Positions 1 through 8,873 are shown, counted from the first letter of the stretch. The stretch: 64,000 bases of DNA from Clostridiales bacterium (GCA_018376135.1 JAHABX010000010.1:1-64000); one strand, 5' to 3'. Notes: generated by a model from the sequence alone, not told the origin. A program made the numbers and translations.

Positions 1-43
1 TCCGCCATATTTAATTTTAATGCTGAAAATACGGCGAAACGCC

Positions 44-160
44 TTGACAGTCCATACATATGAAATATGGACGACAGTTCCATTTGCAGGAACTTCATAC
101 TCTTTGAGTTGCATTCATTCTAACATACAGCCATATCATTTGCAACTCTTTTTCTCTTTC
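44..160. repeat. Cluster of three small inverted repeats
   Basis: Three hairpins lie in a row: GTCCATA (50-56) with TATGGAC (66-72), AGTTCC (76-81) with GGAACT (89-94), and GAGTTGCA (106-113) with TGCAACTC (141-148). The last is followed by a pyrimidine/T-rich tract, and a TTGACA sits at 44-49. The stretch could be a small structured RNA, the end of a transcript from outside the window, or an operator region. I see no convincing protein gene in 1-312. Confidence 0.4.
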
Positions 161-234
161 TTCAGAAAATATTTTAAAATAACTTTGAGAGGCAGCTCCA
201 TCTTCCAGCTCTAAAAGCTGTATACCCTCCCTCC

Positions 235-284
235 CAAAAAAGAAAAAAGCATCACACCGCATCCGATTGGATGAGGTGCAATGC
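235..284 (-). terminator. Rho-independent terminator of the surface-fibre locus
   Basis: An imperfect hairpin (249-284, loop GATT near 264-267) is followed on the minus strand by a long U-run interrupted by one C (235-248). It lies about 30 bp past the stop of the last gene of the leftward sipW-tasA-sortase locus, so it is the likely 3' end of that transcript. Confidence 0.7.
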
Positions 285-312
285 CCTTCTTATATTCTTC
301 TGAATGGTTCCG

Positions 313-1767
313 TTATGTTCCCATATCTTCCTTATACATCCGTTCTATCAGCTCCCTTTTCCCTCGCGGGCTTCCGGACACATACCTCTTCGTCACCTGC
401 TGGGCAGAGGCAAAGCCCATAAGCTCTGCCACCACATCCGAGGTGCCTCCCGCATGGATCGCATGCATGGCATAGGTATCACGCAGAAGTCTGGGAGTGA
501 CCCGGCCGAGTCCCGCCTTTTCGGATCTCCGGTACAAAAGTACCCGCAGACGGCCGGTATTGACGGGTCCCGGCTCACTGGTACGGACTACATAATCCTC
601 CCCTTCTCCTCCGTATTCTCTCTGAATCTTCTCCAGATGCTCCGTCAGTATCCGTGGAATAGGCACGGTGCGCTCTCTTCGTCCCGATGCAGTCTTCACA
701 CTGACCTGATAGTCCTGCTCTGAGGTTCCGTGCTCCAGGGTAAACCGTCTTACGCTGATCTCACCCTTCTGCAGATCCACATCCTTCCACTGGAGCGCTG
801 ATGCTTCACTGAGGGTCAGCCCCGCATAGAGGATCAGCTCATAAGCAGCTCCCAGAGGATACCCTTCCTCATCCCGGCACTGCCAGAGCAGCGGCTTTAA
901 CTTCTTAAGATCCGCTCCATTCAGCCATTTTCCGGTCTCACTCACATTTTCGCTGGAAAGCTGCCAGGCGGTGTCCGGACAGGGATTGTGGATGAGCAGT
1001 CCGTATTTCTGCGCATCCCGCATGCAGCCGCTTAAGACCGACAACGTATTCCTGACCGTTCCCTCGGACATGATCCCTGCCATACTGCCGGTCACGGGTG
1101 TCCTTCCCAGCAATTCCACCCAGTCATGAATCACCTCCGCAGTGACCTCCCCAAGCTCCAGCTTCCCCAGACGGGGCAGGATATGCCGTTCCATAATCTT
1201 TAAATACATGATCCGGGTAGTGTCCTTCACCACATTGGGCAGCACCTCCAGGATCCATACCACCACCCAGTCCTCCAGAGTACGAAGCTTATAAAGCTCT
1301 CCTCTCCGGAAATGCTCACAGATCTCTTCCGCCTGTTCCTGATCTCCCCATTCCTGCAGTACCGCCTCCGGCGCGGCGGTCCTCCGGTCACAGCCGCAGC
1401 TGGTCGCCAGTCCTCTTTTCAGTCTCCGGTAATCCATACTCCGTTCATTTCCGCAGTCACAGCGGCAGATGACCTTGCGCATGGTAGTCCTGTTCTCCGG
1501 ATCCAGTCCCAGGACCGTCAGCTTTCCGAATCTCTGACCGGCCAGATCCTCATCCTTTGTCCTTTTGCAGCCGCAGCTCCTTCTTCTTCCGCTGTTCAGG
1601 AGACGCCCCTGCACCACGCAGGTATTTCCGCAGTCGCAGCGGCATCTCCACATGGCCAGCTTCTGCGTTCCAATGCTTTCATATCCCACTAAGGATTCCA
1701 CGGTCAGCATCCCGTATCGGTTTCCGGTCAGATCCTTTGTTCGCTTTAACCTTTGTACATTTTCCAT
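313..1767 (-). CDS. Tyrosine recombinase-like protein with degenerate active site and N-terminal Cys-pair repeats
   Basis: A 484-residue protein using the ATG at 1767; the frame is open further up to 1812. The N-terminal third has two copies of a module starting near GxRxGxLTV and ending in CRCDCG...SCGC, a likely zinc-binding DNA-recognition repeat. A core-binding region and a tyrosine-recombinase fold follow. Key positions are altered: the usual first Arg (TGLRxxEL) is Thr (AGLTLSEA), the H-x-x-R box reads PRLLRDT with only Arg kept, and the LGH motif reads MGF. A Tyr (KRYV) remains. It is the last gene of the leftward surface locus, directly after the sortase. Strand-exchange activity looks doubtful; a DNA-binding or accessory role for the upstream inversion switch is inference. 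A divergent but active recombinase cannot be excluded. Confidence 0.75.
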   Translation of the reverse strand: MENVQRLKRTKDLTGNRYGMLTVESLVGYESIGTQKLAMWRCRCDCGNTCVVQGRLLNSGRRRSCGCKRTKDEDLAGQRFGKLTVLGLDPENRTTMRKVICRCDCGNERSMDYRRLKRGLATSCGCDRRTAAPEAVLQEWGDQEQAEEICEHFRRGELYKLRTLEDWVVVWILEVLPNVVKDTTRIMYLKIMERHILPRLGKLELGEVTAEVIHDWVELLGRTPVTGSMAGIMSEGTVRNTLSVLSGCMRDAQKYGLLIHNPCPDTAWQLSSENVSETGKWLNGADLKKLKPLLWQCRDEEGYPLGAAYELILYAGLTLSEASALQWKDVDLQKGEISVRRFTLEHGTSEQDYQVSVKTASGRRERTVPIPRILTEHLEKIQREYGGEGEDYVVRTSEPGPVNTGRLRVLLYRRSEKAGLGRVTPRLLRDTYAMHAIHAGGTSDVVAELMGFASAQQVTKRYVSGSPRGKRELIERMYKEDMGT

Positions 1768-1795
1768 ACCACTTCTTCTTTCTATCGCGAGATGC

Positions 1796-2443
1796 TCACT
1801 CAAGTACCGCACCTTCTTCCAGATCCGGCGCAGAGGGTACAGAATCCGCAGATCTGCTGCAGAACACAGCCACCCGTGTCCGACCGCCGTAGGTGCAGGT
1901 GTAAAGCACTAAATCATAATCACTGTTCTGGACAGTCTCAACCTCAGTTGGAGCCAATGTATCAATGAAGGCGACCTCGTATAAATTCTCAATGCCGTCC
2001 ATGTCGGTAAACATGATCGTGTCTCCGCTTTCAAGCTCAGACAAACGGCCAAAATGATTTTTGTAATTATGAGCAGCGATCACCAGATCATCGGTTCTGG
2101 AAGAACCAAATTGCCGGCAGGGGGCAATTTTCAGTCTTGCATAATCCCATTCGGCCATCACCGGCAATTCAAGCTCCAGATCAGGAACAGAGAGGAAGCC
2201 CACATATTCATAACCTTCTATCTCCGTTACAGGCAATTCCGGAGCAGGCGTCTCCTCCGGAATTACGGGCGTCTGTGTTTCCTTTTCCTTTATGACAGCC
2301 TGCACATCGCTGAGCAGATGCCCGGCTTCCCGTCCTGCCTGTGCATCTTCGTTTTGGTTATAAAAGAAAAGGGACAGTGCTGAAAGTATCAACACCGCCC
2401 CTGCAATCACGAAGACAATGCCCGATTTTTCAGACACGTTCAT
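1796..2443 (-). CDS. Sortase
   Basis: A 215-residue membrane-anchored transpeptidase. An N-terminal transmembrane helix (about residues 9-27) is followed by a linker rich in Pro/Glu/Thr and a sortase domain. The catalytic His is in AAHNYKNHFG (His125), the Cys in YTCTYGG (Cys183), and an Arg follows at 188/190. It overlaps the preceding gene by 14 bp, implying translational coupling. That gene encodes a protein ending in LIQTG plus a membrane helix and a basic tail, the obvious substrate. The class (B/D-like) is not certain from motifs alone. It probably anchors the LIQTG protein, and perhaps other locus products, to the cell wall. Confidence 0.9.
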   Translation of the reverse strand: MNVSEKSGIVFVIAGAVLILSALSLFFYNQNEDAQAGREAGHLLSDVQAVIKEKETQTPVIPEETPAPELPVTEIEGYEYVGFLSVPDLELELPVMAEWDYARLKIAPCRQFGSSRTDDLVIAAHNYKNHFGRLSELESGDTIMFTDMDGIENLYEVAFIDTLAPTEVETVQNSDYDLVLYTCTYGGRTRVAVFCSRSADSVPSAPDLEEGAVLE

Positions 2444-3728
2444 TCTTCCGTTTCTTTGTCATTACGATAAAGCCGTATGCAAGGAGCAGAAGGCCGAACC
2501 CGCCCAGCACCGGGACAGGCCAGCTGAGCTGACCGGTTTGAATCAGAGCAGCCGTATTTGTCACAGTAACGACGCCGTTACTGAGAGAATAGGAAGGGGT
2601 GTAACCTCCCGGAATGCTGGTCTCAATGACCTGCCAGCTGCCGCTGCCGTTCAGACTGCGCCAGGTATAGGACCAGTTATTCCATGCACCCAGCAGAACC
2701 GTCTCAACAGCCGTATTTCCATTGTACAGCGTAACCTTCGCGTAATCAGGTCTGTTCCTTCCGTTGTCATCCCATTTCTTTACGACAGTCAGATCAACAG
2801 GGCCTGCCGGCTGCGGAGAATCGGAATCGTCCGAATCATCGGAAGAATGGTCTTTTTCCGTGTTGGTAATGGTTGTGGTATTGCCCTCAGTGGTGTAAGA
2901 CGCCTCATATCCATCCGGAATATCGGCTTCCCGAACGCTCCAGGTATAATCTTCATCCAGGCGATCCCAGGTGTATACCCACTGATTATTCTGGTTCAGT
3001 TCAATTTCCTCAAGAACATTATCATCTCTCAGCAGCTGTACCTTCACGCTGTCAGGACGGCCTGTGCCATCATCCACCCAGACCTTGCGGACAGTGAGTT
3101 TGGTATAATCCTCAGAGGGAGGAACAGGGTCGTCAAACCCTTCAATCACAAAGACCCAGTCCACTTCGCCAATACGGCTGCTGTACTCATTGTCCATCTC
3201 AATGGGAACATCCAGCTCCACATTCAGTTTGATGGTTTCTCCCTTACGGATGGAGCCGAGAAAGACATTCTCTGCCAGACCGTCCAGCTTATCGGGAGAC
3301 TCCTCATAAATGAGATTGGAGCCGTTCCAGACCTTCATGGAGAGCTGAGACAGGAAATCATGCATATACTCCGGTGCCGAGGCAGACTTCCGACGCTCAT
3401 CGTTCTGAAGCTCTGTCAGCACTTTTTCGCTGATGGGATTGCCGGTCTCATCGTGAAGGACTGCCCGCATATAGACCTTGATGTAATCGCAGTCTGCGGT
3501 ATTATTCTGAATGGTGACCTCCTCCGTGCGGATGTCACCGGGCATCACGCCCTTGAAATTGTCGAACAGATCCGTGTCCGTATAAACACTGCCCGGCTCA
3601 AAAGCAATGATCCTGCCGTCCTCAAAAGTGACGCCGGACTCCGCAGCATAGGCTGTTGCGGAGAAACCAAGCATTGCTGCCAGCACCAGCAGAAGGGACA
3701 GAATAGATTTGATATTTCGTTTTTTCAT
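2430..3728 (-). CDS. Secreted Cna-B surface protein with LIQTG sorting signal
   Basis: A 432-residue protein with a signal peptide (MKKRNIK then a hydrophobic core ending near AYAAES). A TasA-like beta-rich region with the typical EVTIQNNT...YIKVYMRA pattern is followed by two Cna-B type domains (starting LTVRKVWVDDG and LTVVKKWDDNG, each ending TNT). The C-terminus carries a sorting signal: LIQTG, a hydrophobic helix and the tail KKRKNERV. LIQTG differs from LPxTG by Ile at position 2. Its RBS AAGGAGGTG is strong. The adjacent sortase is the likely partner. The mixture of a TasA-like head and Cna-B stalks suggests it links fibres to the wall (inference). Confidence 0.88.
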   Translation of the reverse strand: MKKRNIKSILSLLLVLAAMLGFSATAYAAESGVTFEDGRIIAFEPGSVYTDTDLFDNFKGVMPGDIRTEEVTIQNNTADCDYIKVYMRAVLHDETGNPISEKVLTELQNDERRKSASAPEYMHDFLSQLSMKVWNGSNLIYEESPDKLDGLAENVFLGSIRKGETIKLNVELDVPIEMDNEYSSRIGEVDWVFVIEGFDDPVPPSEDYTKLTVRKVWVDDGTGRPDSVKVQLLRDDNVLEEIELNQNNQWVYTWDRLDEDYTWSVREADIPDGYEASYTTEGNTTTITNTEKDHSSDDSDDSDSPQPAGPVDLTVVKKWDDNGRNRPDYAKVTLYNGNTAVETVLLGAWNNWSYTWRSLNGSGSWQVIETSIPGGYTPSYSLSNGVVTVTNTAALIQTGQLSWPVPVLGGFGLLLLAYGFIVMTKKRKNERV

Positions 3729-3740
3729 ATCTGCACCTCC

Positions 3741-4337
3741 TTAATTGGTATAGGCAGTTACACTGCCTTCGCTGATGGACACGCCCCAGGAAGCTCCCAC
3801 CGCTTCGGCGGGGCCGCTCTGGATGGCTTCTGCCATAACCTCGATAACCTGTTTGCCGCCGTCTGCATCATTGTAAGTACCAGTAAGCGCAATACTGCTA
3901 ATCAAATCAGATGCAGGCTTGTTACCGGGAGCGACCGGCAGAGTGTAGTAGTAATAGACCTCGCCCTTGCTCTCATATTTTATCCAGTTATCACCAGGGG
4001 TGAATTTTGGAATCTCGGCTGTTCCGCCGATGTGCTGACCCTCGTCATTCACCCTGTAAGTTATCAGCTTCACACGGATATAGGCTTCGGTATCTCCGGT
4101 GTTTGTCACATTCACATTGCTCTTGATGGCTCCGTCAAACTCCTCTTCCACTTCGCAGTCTACAAAAGAGGGAGTGAAATTGTTCTGAACCGGGCTGGAC
4201 TGAGTGGTCAGATATGCCACCGTTCCTCCAACCGCCAAAACGATCATAAGCAGAAGGGAGAGGAACAACGTCCCGGCTTTTCTGCGGTTTTTGCGCCTGC
4301 AATGAAGTTGCTTGTCTTCATATTTTCCGTGATACAT
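3741..4337 (-). CDS. TasA/CalY-like protein with SipW-type signal peptide
   Basis: A 198-residue protein: a basic N-terminus (CRRKNRRKAG), a hydrophobic core and the motif GGTVAYLTTQ, matching SipW-cleaved signal peptides. The mature part starts VQNNFTPSFV and contains VNVTNTGDTEAYIRVKL, the TasA-family pattern. Its RBS is GGAGGAG. It lies between the VWA protein and the Cna-B protein, 12 bp before the latter, in the same transcription unit. Compared with the four TasA-like proteins near sipW it is the most diverged and may be a minor or adaptor subunit (inference). Confidence 0.8.
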   Translation of the reverse strand: MYHGKYEDKQLHCRRKNRRKAGTLFLSLLLMIVLAVGGTVAYLTTQSSPVQNNFTPSFVDCEVEEEFDGAIKSNVNVTNTGDTEAYIRVKLITYRVNDEGQHIGGTAEIPKFTPGDNWIKYESKGEVYYYYTLPVAPGNKPASDLISSIALTGTYNDADGGKQVIEVMAEAIQSGPAEAVGASWGVSISEGSVTAYTN

Positions 4338-4352
4338 TTTTCTCCTCCTTCC

Positions 4353-7292
4353 TTATTTTGTATTAATACCAAAGATATTCTTCACAACATCGCTGAATCC
4401 ATTGAGCCAGTAGTTCTCAGTCTTTTTATTAATACAAGTGATGCTGCTCTCCGGGCTATCGGCTGTCAATTTTACTTTCTCGCCATTGTACGTCGCATCA
4501 TACCGCCAGCTCCAGCCGGTATCTTCTACGATGGTATAGGTGCCAACAGGCAGCTCGTAGATGATTTCTGTGCCGGGGCCGTTAATGGTGACCTCGCTAT
4601 ACTTCACGTTGTCTTTGTAAACAGTGAACACATAAGGCTCGTCTTGAACGCCGCCGTACTTGACGATGTTCAGCTGACAGGTCTTAACATGGAGCAGGAA
4701 AGCAGGGGTTCCGTCCAAGGTGGTTTCGTTCCAGCCGCAATCTGTGCCGGTGCAGGCGGTATGGAGGAAGGTGGTATCAGTGATCACAACGGTATCACCA
4801 ATCTTTACTTCTGCATCCACGCCAACATTCTGCTTGGTGTTGATTTTGCCGTCTTCGATTTTGGTGGCATCCAGTGTATAGGTCAGGGTCAGCTTGGGAG
4901 CAGCACCCATGGTGGCCGTATCTGCCTCGGTGTCGTTGTGCTTCCACTTGGTACTTGTGAGGTTTGCGGTGAAGTCAGTAGGAACCGTATCACCGTAGTA
5001 CACCTCGCCATCCTTGTAGGTCAGCTCAGGTTTAAAGACTTTGATTGCTGCTTCTGCAGTGTCTAACTTTGTTTCAGCTGCTTCTCCGCTGGATTCAGGA
5101 AGTGCACTCGTCTTCGGGGATACCTGAACTTTGACATTGTAGGTAGTATCGGTCCGCAGGCTGGACAAGCCTGTACTTATAACCTTTCCTTCGGCATCAG
5201 TAATCTCTACGGAAATATCAACGCCGGAAGTCTGCCATAATTCCAGACCATAATTCTGGTCGGGCTTGGTCAAATCCAACGACACATTGCCCACCTTTGC
5301 GGTTGCACCCGTGCGAAGCTCCTCAGCGGTCAGATCGTTCAGCAGATAGACGTTTTTATCCTGCGCAGTAACCGTCACATCCTTAATCGGCACATTTACC
5401 TGAGGACGATCAAAGGTCAAGACAGGGTCTTCCGCAGTGCTGTTCTCATAGACACCGGCACTGGTGTTGGTATAGACATTGTTGCCGCCCAGGAAGCCAT
5501 CTTTAGGTTTTACAGTGAAGGTAATCACCAGTTTGTCACCACGATAGGTCACATTGCCATTCTCGGTAACAGTACCAACATAATTTTCACAAAAATCGAA
5601 ACCGGCGACATCGACCTTATCTCCATCCACCGCAGCAGTGGCTCCCATAGGACCATCGTTTTTCTCCCACCGGTTCTCACCTGTGTAGCTATAGGTTTCC
5701 AGAATTATATTGGTTGCAGTTGTTCCTTCCGGCAGCTCAAACTGAGGTGCGATAATGTCCTTAATTACGGTTTCTTTGCCCAGTGTGGTGGAGGCACCGC
5801 CACTCTCGATATTGTCGGAAATCTGCTGGAAGATGCTGTTCAGTGTATCTGCATCCGAAGCAGAAAGGTAATAGCTGGGATTTTGGGGCATACCGTTGTT
5901 GGAAGACACATCCTGCATGAACTGGTTCTCCTGACGGCTTGCATTGTTCTTATCAATACCGTTGTTGGTTGCATCTGCGCCAGGGAAAACACCAACAGAG
6001 TACACAACTGCACCATCAGTTTTAATGCTGAAAGCGTTGCTGATGGCTGCTTTTGCTACATTCTCATCATAAGAACTAAATGAGGTAGGAGAACCATCGG
6101 TAAAGAACACAACTACTCTGGCTCTCTTTTCCCCTTCAGGCACAGGATTGGCATTCAAAATACGGTTGGCCATATCCATACCAAGGTCAGCCCGAGTCGC
6201 ACCCTCGGCAGCCAAGGCGTCAATTGCACTTTGTACCATACTCTGACCCGCTGTAGTGTCCATATCCTGAAGCACATCTACCAGATTCCGATCCGTTATG
6301 CTGTCATACTCCACACCAACGCTGCCGCTGTTCTGTCCGCTGATGGACAGAAGTTCCGTATTGTTGCCGTATCCATCCTTGCTTGCAAAGCCGACCACAG
6401 CCACACGATGGTTTACATCGTCATCATTGCCCAAAGTACCATCCGGTCCGGCGGCTTTTGTAACAACGCTGTTTGCGAAGGTAGTCACCGCAGATTCCAA
6501 GGCTTCCAGTCGAGAAGTATTGACCGTTCCGTATCGGTAATAAGTTTTACTGGGAATGGTATTTTCACCAAGCGAGGTTTCGATATCAACACGTCCCTGT
6601 CCTTGCAGTTGATAATAGTAGGTGTACTGGTAAACATTACCGGCTCGATAAATTGGACCATAGGTTCCAAAATTCGGACTTTCATCCCTACCACTGCTCT
6701 GGGTAATCTGCTGTCCGTTCACAGAATACGTATATACAAACCTTCCACCCTGAAAACCTCTTTCAACCGTTACTTCTTGATAATCTCCATCTGCATCTTT
6801 GATGTATAAGTTGTTACGATCATCATAATAGGTTCTATTTGATGTATCAGCGTCTAATGGCTCATAGCCATTGACCTCTTCTCGATCAACCTGTACCTCC
6901 ACATATCCGCCATCAAGGGGGTAATACAGATTGCCAGCTCCACCGTTGAATCTTTCCCCTCGAAGGTATCTGTTGTTCCTGTTTTCATATGCCGAATATG
7001 CCTGTTCTGAGGACATAGACTCAGCCATCGAACCAGACTGGTCCAGCACCAGAACAATATCCGTGGGGATATCTTTCTTAGTTTCGGTAATGATTTTACT
7101 TCCGGTAGCATAAGCCTCCAGTGTAATGGTATAAGTTCCGTCATCGTTTGCTTTAGCGGTTTTGTTAATGACCATGCCTTTGTCTTCCTGCTCACCTACA
7201 GCCTGGGTGGGCAGAGTCAGCGCACCGGGAATTGCAAGGGATGCCAGTAACGACAAGGAAAGAAGCAGCGATACCGCTTTTATTTTCTTCAT
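4353..7292 (-). CDS. Large secreted von Willebrand factor A domain protein
   Basis: A 979-residue protein with a signal peptide (residues 1-32, ending PTQAVG). A VWA domain begins at TDIVLVLDQSGSM; the MIDAS DxSGS is at residues 84-88, with FFTDGSP supplying a later MIDAS residue. Isopeptide/Cna-like beta domains follow, and the last 100 residues are Cna-B-like (CQLNIVKYGG to TYTIVED). The C-terminus ends ENYWLNGFSDVVKNIFGINTK, with no LPxTG-like motif, helix or basic tail, so its anchoring is unclear. Such VWA proteins act as metal-dependent adhesins or fibre tips in Gram-positive surface structures. Its position inside the TasA/sortase locus fits a tip or adhesin role (inference). Confidence 0.85.
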   Translation of the reverse strand: MKKIKAVSLLLSLSLLASLAIPGALTLPTQAVGEQEDKGMVINKTAKANDDGTYTITLEAYATGSKIITETKKDIPTDIVLVLDQSGSMAESMSSEQAYSAYENRNNRYLRGERFNGGAGNLYYPLDGGYVEVQVDREEVNGYEPLDADTSNRTYYDDRNNLYIKDADGDYQEVTVERGFQGGRFVYTYSVNGQQITQSSGRDESPNFGTYGPIYRAGNVYQYTYYYQLQGQGRVDIETSLGENTIPSKTYYRYGTVNTSRLEALESAVTTFANSVVTKAAGPDGTLGNDDDVNHRVAVVGFASKDGYGNNTELLSISGQNSGSVGVEYDSITDRNLVDVLQDMDTTAGQSMVQSAIDALAAEGATRADLGMDMANRILNANPVPEGEKRARVVVFFTDGSPTSFSSYDENVAKAAISNAFSIKTDGAVVYSVGVFPGADATNNGIDKNNASRQENQFMQDVSSNNGMPQNPSYYLSASDADTLNSIFQQISDNIESGGASTTLGKETVIKDIIAPQFELPEGTTATNIILETYSYTGENRWEKNDGPMGATAAVDGDKVDVAGFDFCENYVGTVTENGNVTYRGDKLVITFTVKPKDGFLGGNNVYTNTSAGVYENSTAEDPVLTFDRPQVNVPIKDVTVTAQDKNVYLLNDLTAEELRTGATAKVGNVSLDLTKPDQNYGLELWQTSGVDISVEITDAEGKVISTGLSSLRTDTTYNVKVQVSPKTSALPESSGEAAETKLDTAEAAIKVFKPELTYKDGEVYYGDTVPTDFTANLTSTKWKHNDTEADTATMGAAPKLTLTYTLDATKIEDGKINTKQNVGVDAEVKIGDTVVITDTTFLHTACTGTDCGWNETTLDGTPAFLLHVKTCQLNIVKYGGVQDEPYVFTVYKDNVKYSEVTINGPGTEIIYELPVGTYTIVEDTGWSWRYDATYNGEKVKLTADSPESSITCINKKTENYWLNGFSDVVKNIFGINTK

Positions 7293-7309
7293 ATTCTGTC
7301 TCCTTTCTT

Positions 7310-8242
7310 TTATCCCTCAACAGGAGCGCCAAATGGCGCAACATTGTCAAAATTAACCGCAGGGTAAATGATTTCGCTGATAACTGATTCGTTCACACAA
7401 TCTTCCAGAACTACAGGAGGCAGCGGCTCAGGCTCAAGCGCAGCGATTTTTGCCTCGATCTCTGCGTTTTCCTCGTCCGTCAGAGCCAGCAGCTCCTCCT
7501 CCGGTGCAGCGTCCGCAATGTCAAACAGCTCCTCCAGCGTTTCACAGTTCATGATTCTTTCAAACAGGCTCAGCTCATGGCAAGAACAGTCGCAGCCATC
7601 ACCGGTGCAGTCCTCGCTGCAAGTATCAATATGAGCAGGCTCCTCCGGAAGCGCCGGCTCAACAGGTGCTGCATAAAGGGCACAGTCCTCTGTATGAGTT
7701 CCGTCCTCTGTTCCGCAGGTACAGGTCGGCTCGACAGGTGCTGCATAGAGCGCACAGTCCTCCGTATGGGTTCCGTCCTCTGTTCCGCAGGTGCAGGTCG
7801 GCTCGGCGGGTGCCACATAAAGGGCACAGTCCTCTGTGTGAGTTCCGTCCTCTGTTCCGCAGGTGCAGGTCGGCTCGGCGGGTGCCACATAAAGGGCACA
7901 GTCCTCTGTGTGAGTTCCGTCCTCTGTTCCACAGGTGCAGGTCGGCTCAGCGGGTGCCACATAAAGGGCACAGTCCTCTGTATGGATTCCGTCCTCTGTT
8001 CCGCAGGTGCAAGTGGATGAATCAGCCGCTGCATCATCTTCTGCAGCAGGGATCTCATCGGTTTTATTTTCAGTATCCTCCAGAGGTACTTCAGAATTCT
8101 CTCCGTCAGATTCCACCGTGCTGATGGAGAATTCGCTGTCGGTGTTGGTGATATCCGTGGAAGTCGCCAGCGTACCCGGCATGGTCATGCCAAGTATCAG
8201 GACAAGGCTTAACAACAAGCCTATTATTTTTTTATTTTTCAT
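7310..8242 (-). CDS. Secreted protein with five Cys-rich 24-residue repeats
   Basis: A 310-residue protein with a signal peptide (hydrophobic core to GTLATST) and an acidic linker. Five tandem 24-residue repeats each contain CTCGTEDGTHTEDCALY followed by an AP(A/V)EP(T/A) spacer. A related Cys-rich segment (CSEDCTGDGCDCSCHEL) follows, then an acidic Glu/Leu-rich tail. Each repeat has three Cys and one His, suggesting metal binding or disulphide links. There is no sorting signal. It shares the operon with the TasA proteins and lies 17 bp upstream of the VWA gene. The function is not recognised; a structural or metal-binding matrix component is a guess. Confidence 0.75.
   Translation of the reverse strand: MKNKKIIGLLLSLVLILGMTMPGTLATSTDITNTDSEFSISTVESDGENSEVPLEDTENKTDEIPAAEDDAAADSSTCTCGTEDGIHTEDCALYVAPAEPTCTCGTEDGTHTEDCALYVAPAEPTCTCGTEDGTHTEDCALYVAPAEPTCTCGTEDGTHTEDCALYAAPVEPTCTCGTEDGTHTEDCALYAAPVEPALPEEPAHIDTCSEDCTGDGCDCSCHELSLFERIMNCETLEELFDIADAAPEEELLALTDEENAEIEAKIAALEPEPLPPVVLEDCVNESVISEIIYPAVNFDNVAPFGAPVEG
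7652..8011 (-). repeat. Five tandem 72-bp coding repeats
   Basis: The 72-bp period is seen directly, for example GGGCACAGTCC recurring at 7822 and 7894. The units are nearly identical at DNA level and encode the Cys-rich 24-residue repeats. The high identity makes copy-number change by slippage or recombination likely. Confidence 0.85.
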
Positions 8243-8254
8243 CTTGCTACCTCC

Positions 8255-8821
8255 TTACTCTTCCGGCCAGCCCTTGGCATCCATGACACCATCGCCGTTG
8301 TTGGCAGCCTGAACGGCATAAGCGGACACATCTACTTTTGCGGTGCTGTTCTGATAGATGTTGCCCATAGCCGGGGCAAAGCTGACGGTCGTAAACAGCG
8401 GTTCCGTCACGGCATCCGGTTCCAGGGCTTCGTTATAGTAATAGCAGCCATCCTCGCCCAGCGTCCAGCAGGCTTCGTTGAAGTCGATCTTTATCAGACC
8501 GGAATCCGGTTCTCCCTCAATCCCCTCCGGCAGAACGATTTCCGTTTCCACCTTGACCCGGATATAAGCGGCGTTGGATCCGGTATTCCTGATCTCTACA
8601 ATTTTGGTAACATCGGTCCCGGGCATAACATCATTCATCCCATCCGCGGGGAATGGAATCGTCTTTTCCTCATCGGCCCACTCCTGGAGCTCGATGTCGA
8701 TCTCTCCCGATGTGATAACATTGTGGGCAGTATCCTCTGCCGTAAAATATGCCAGCGTACCATAGGTCAATAGGGACAGGCACATGACAATTACGGCTCC
8801 TGCAAGCAGTCTTTGTTTCAT
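8255..8821 (-). CDS. TasA/CalY-like protein with SipW-type signal peptide
   Basis: A 188-residue protein. The ATG at 8821 is chosen because AGAGG lies 8 bases upstream; a GTG at 8830 overlaps that RBS. The N-terminus is basic (MKQR), then hydrophobic, then YGTLAYFTAEDTAHN, the SipW cleavage region. The mature part has VITSGEIDIEL and NTGSNAAYIRVKVET, as in camelysin/TasA proteins. It is probably a secreted fibre subunit or metalloprotease-like CalY homologue; no HExxH is seen. A long hairpin precedes it in the transcript. Confidence 0.82.
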   Translation of the reverse strand: MKQRLLAGAVIVMCLSLLTYGTLAYFTAEDTAHNVITSGEIDIELQEWADEEKTIPFPADGMNDVMPGTDVTKIVEIRNTGSNAAYIRVKVETEIVLPEGIEGEPDSGLIKIDFNEACWTLGEDGCYYYNEALEPDAVTEPLFTTVSFAPAMGNIYQNSTAKVDVSAYAVQAANNGDGVMDAKGWPEE

Positions 8822-8873
8822 TGGCTTCACCTCTGTTTGGATTTTTTCATCTATTTACCTGTCCTGCTTCACA

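Noticed and set aside
2418..5066. Long open frame on the plus strand (882 codons) opposite the Cna-B, TasA-like and VWA genes
   Set aside because: It crosses three well-supported minus-strand genes with signal peptides and RBSs, has no RBS or recognisable domain, and its sequence is typical of a reverse-frame shadow.
7652..8011. CRISPR-like regular repeats
   Set aside because: The 72-bp units are contiguous without unique spacers, are in frame, and encode a protein repeat.
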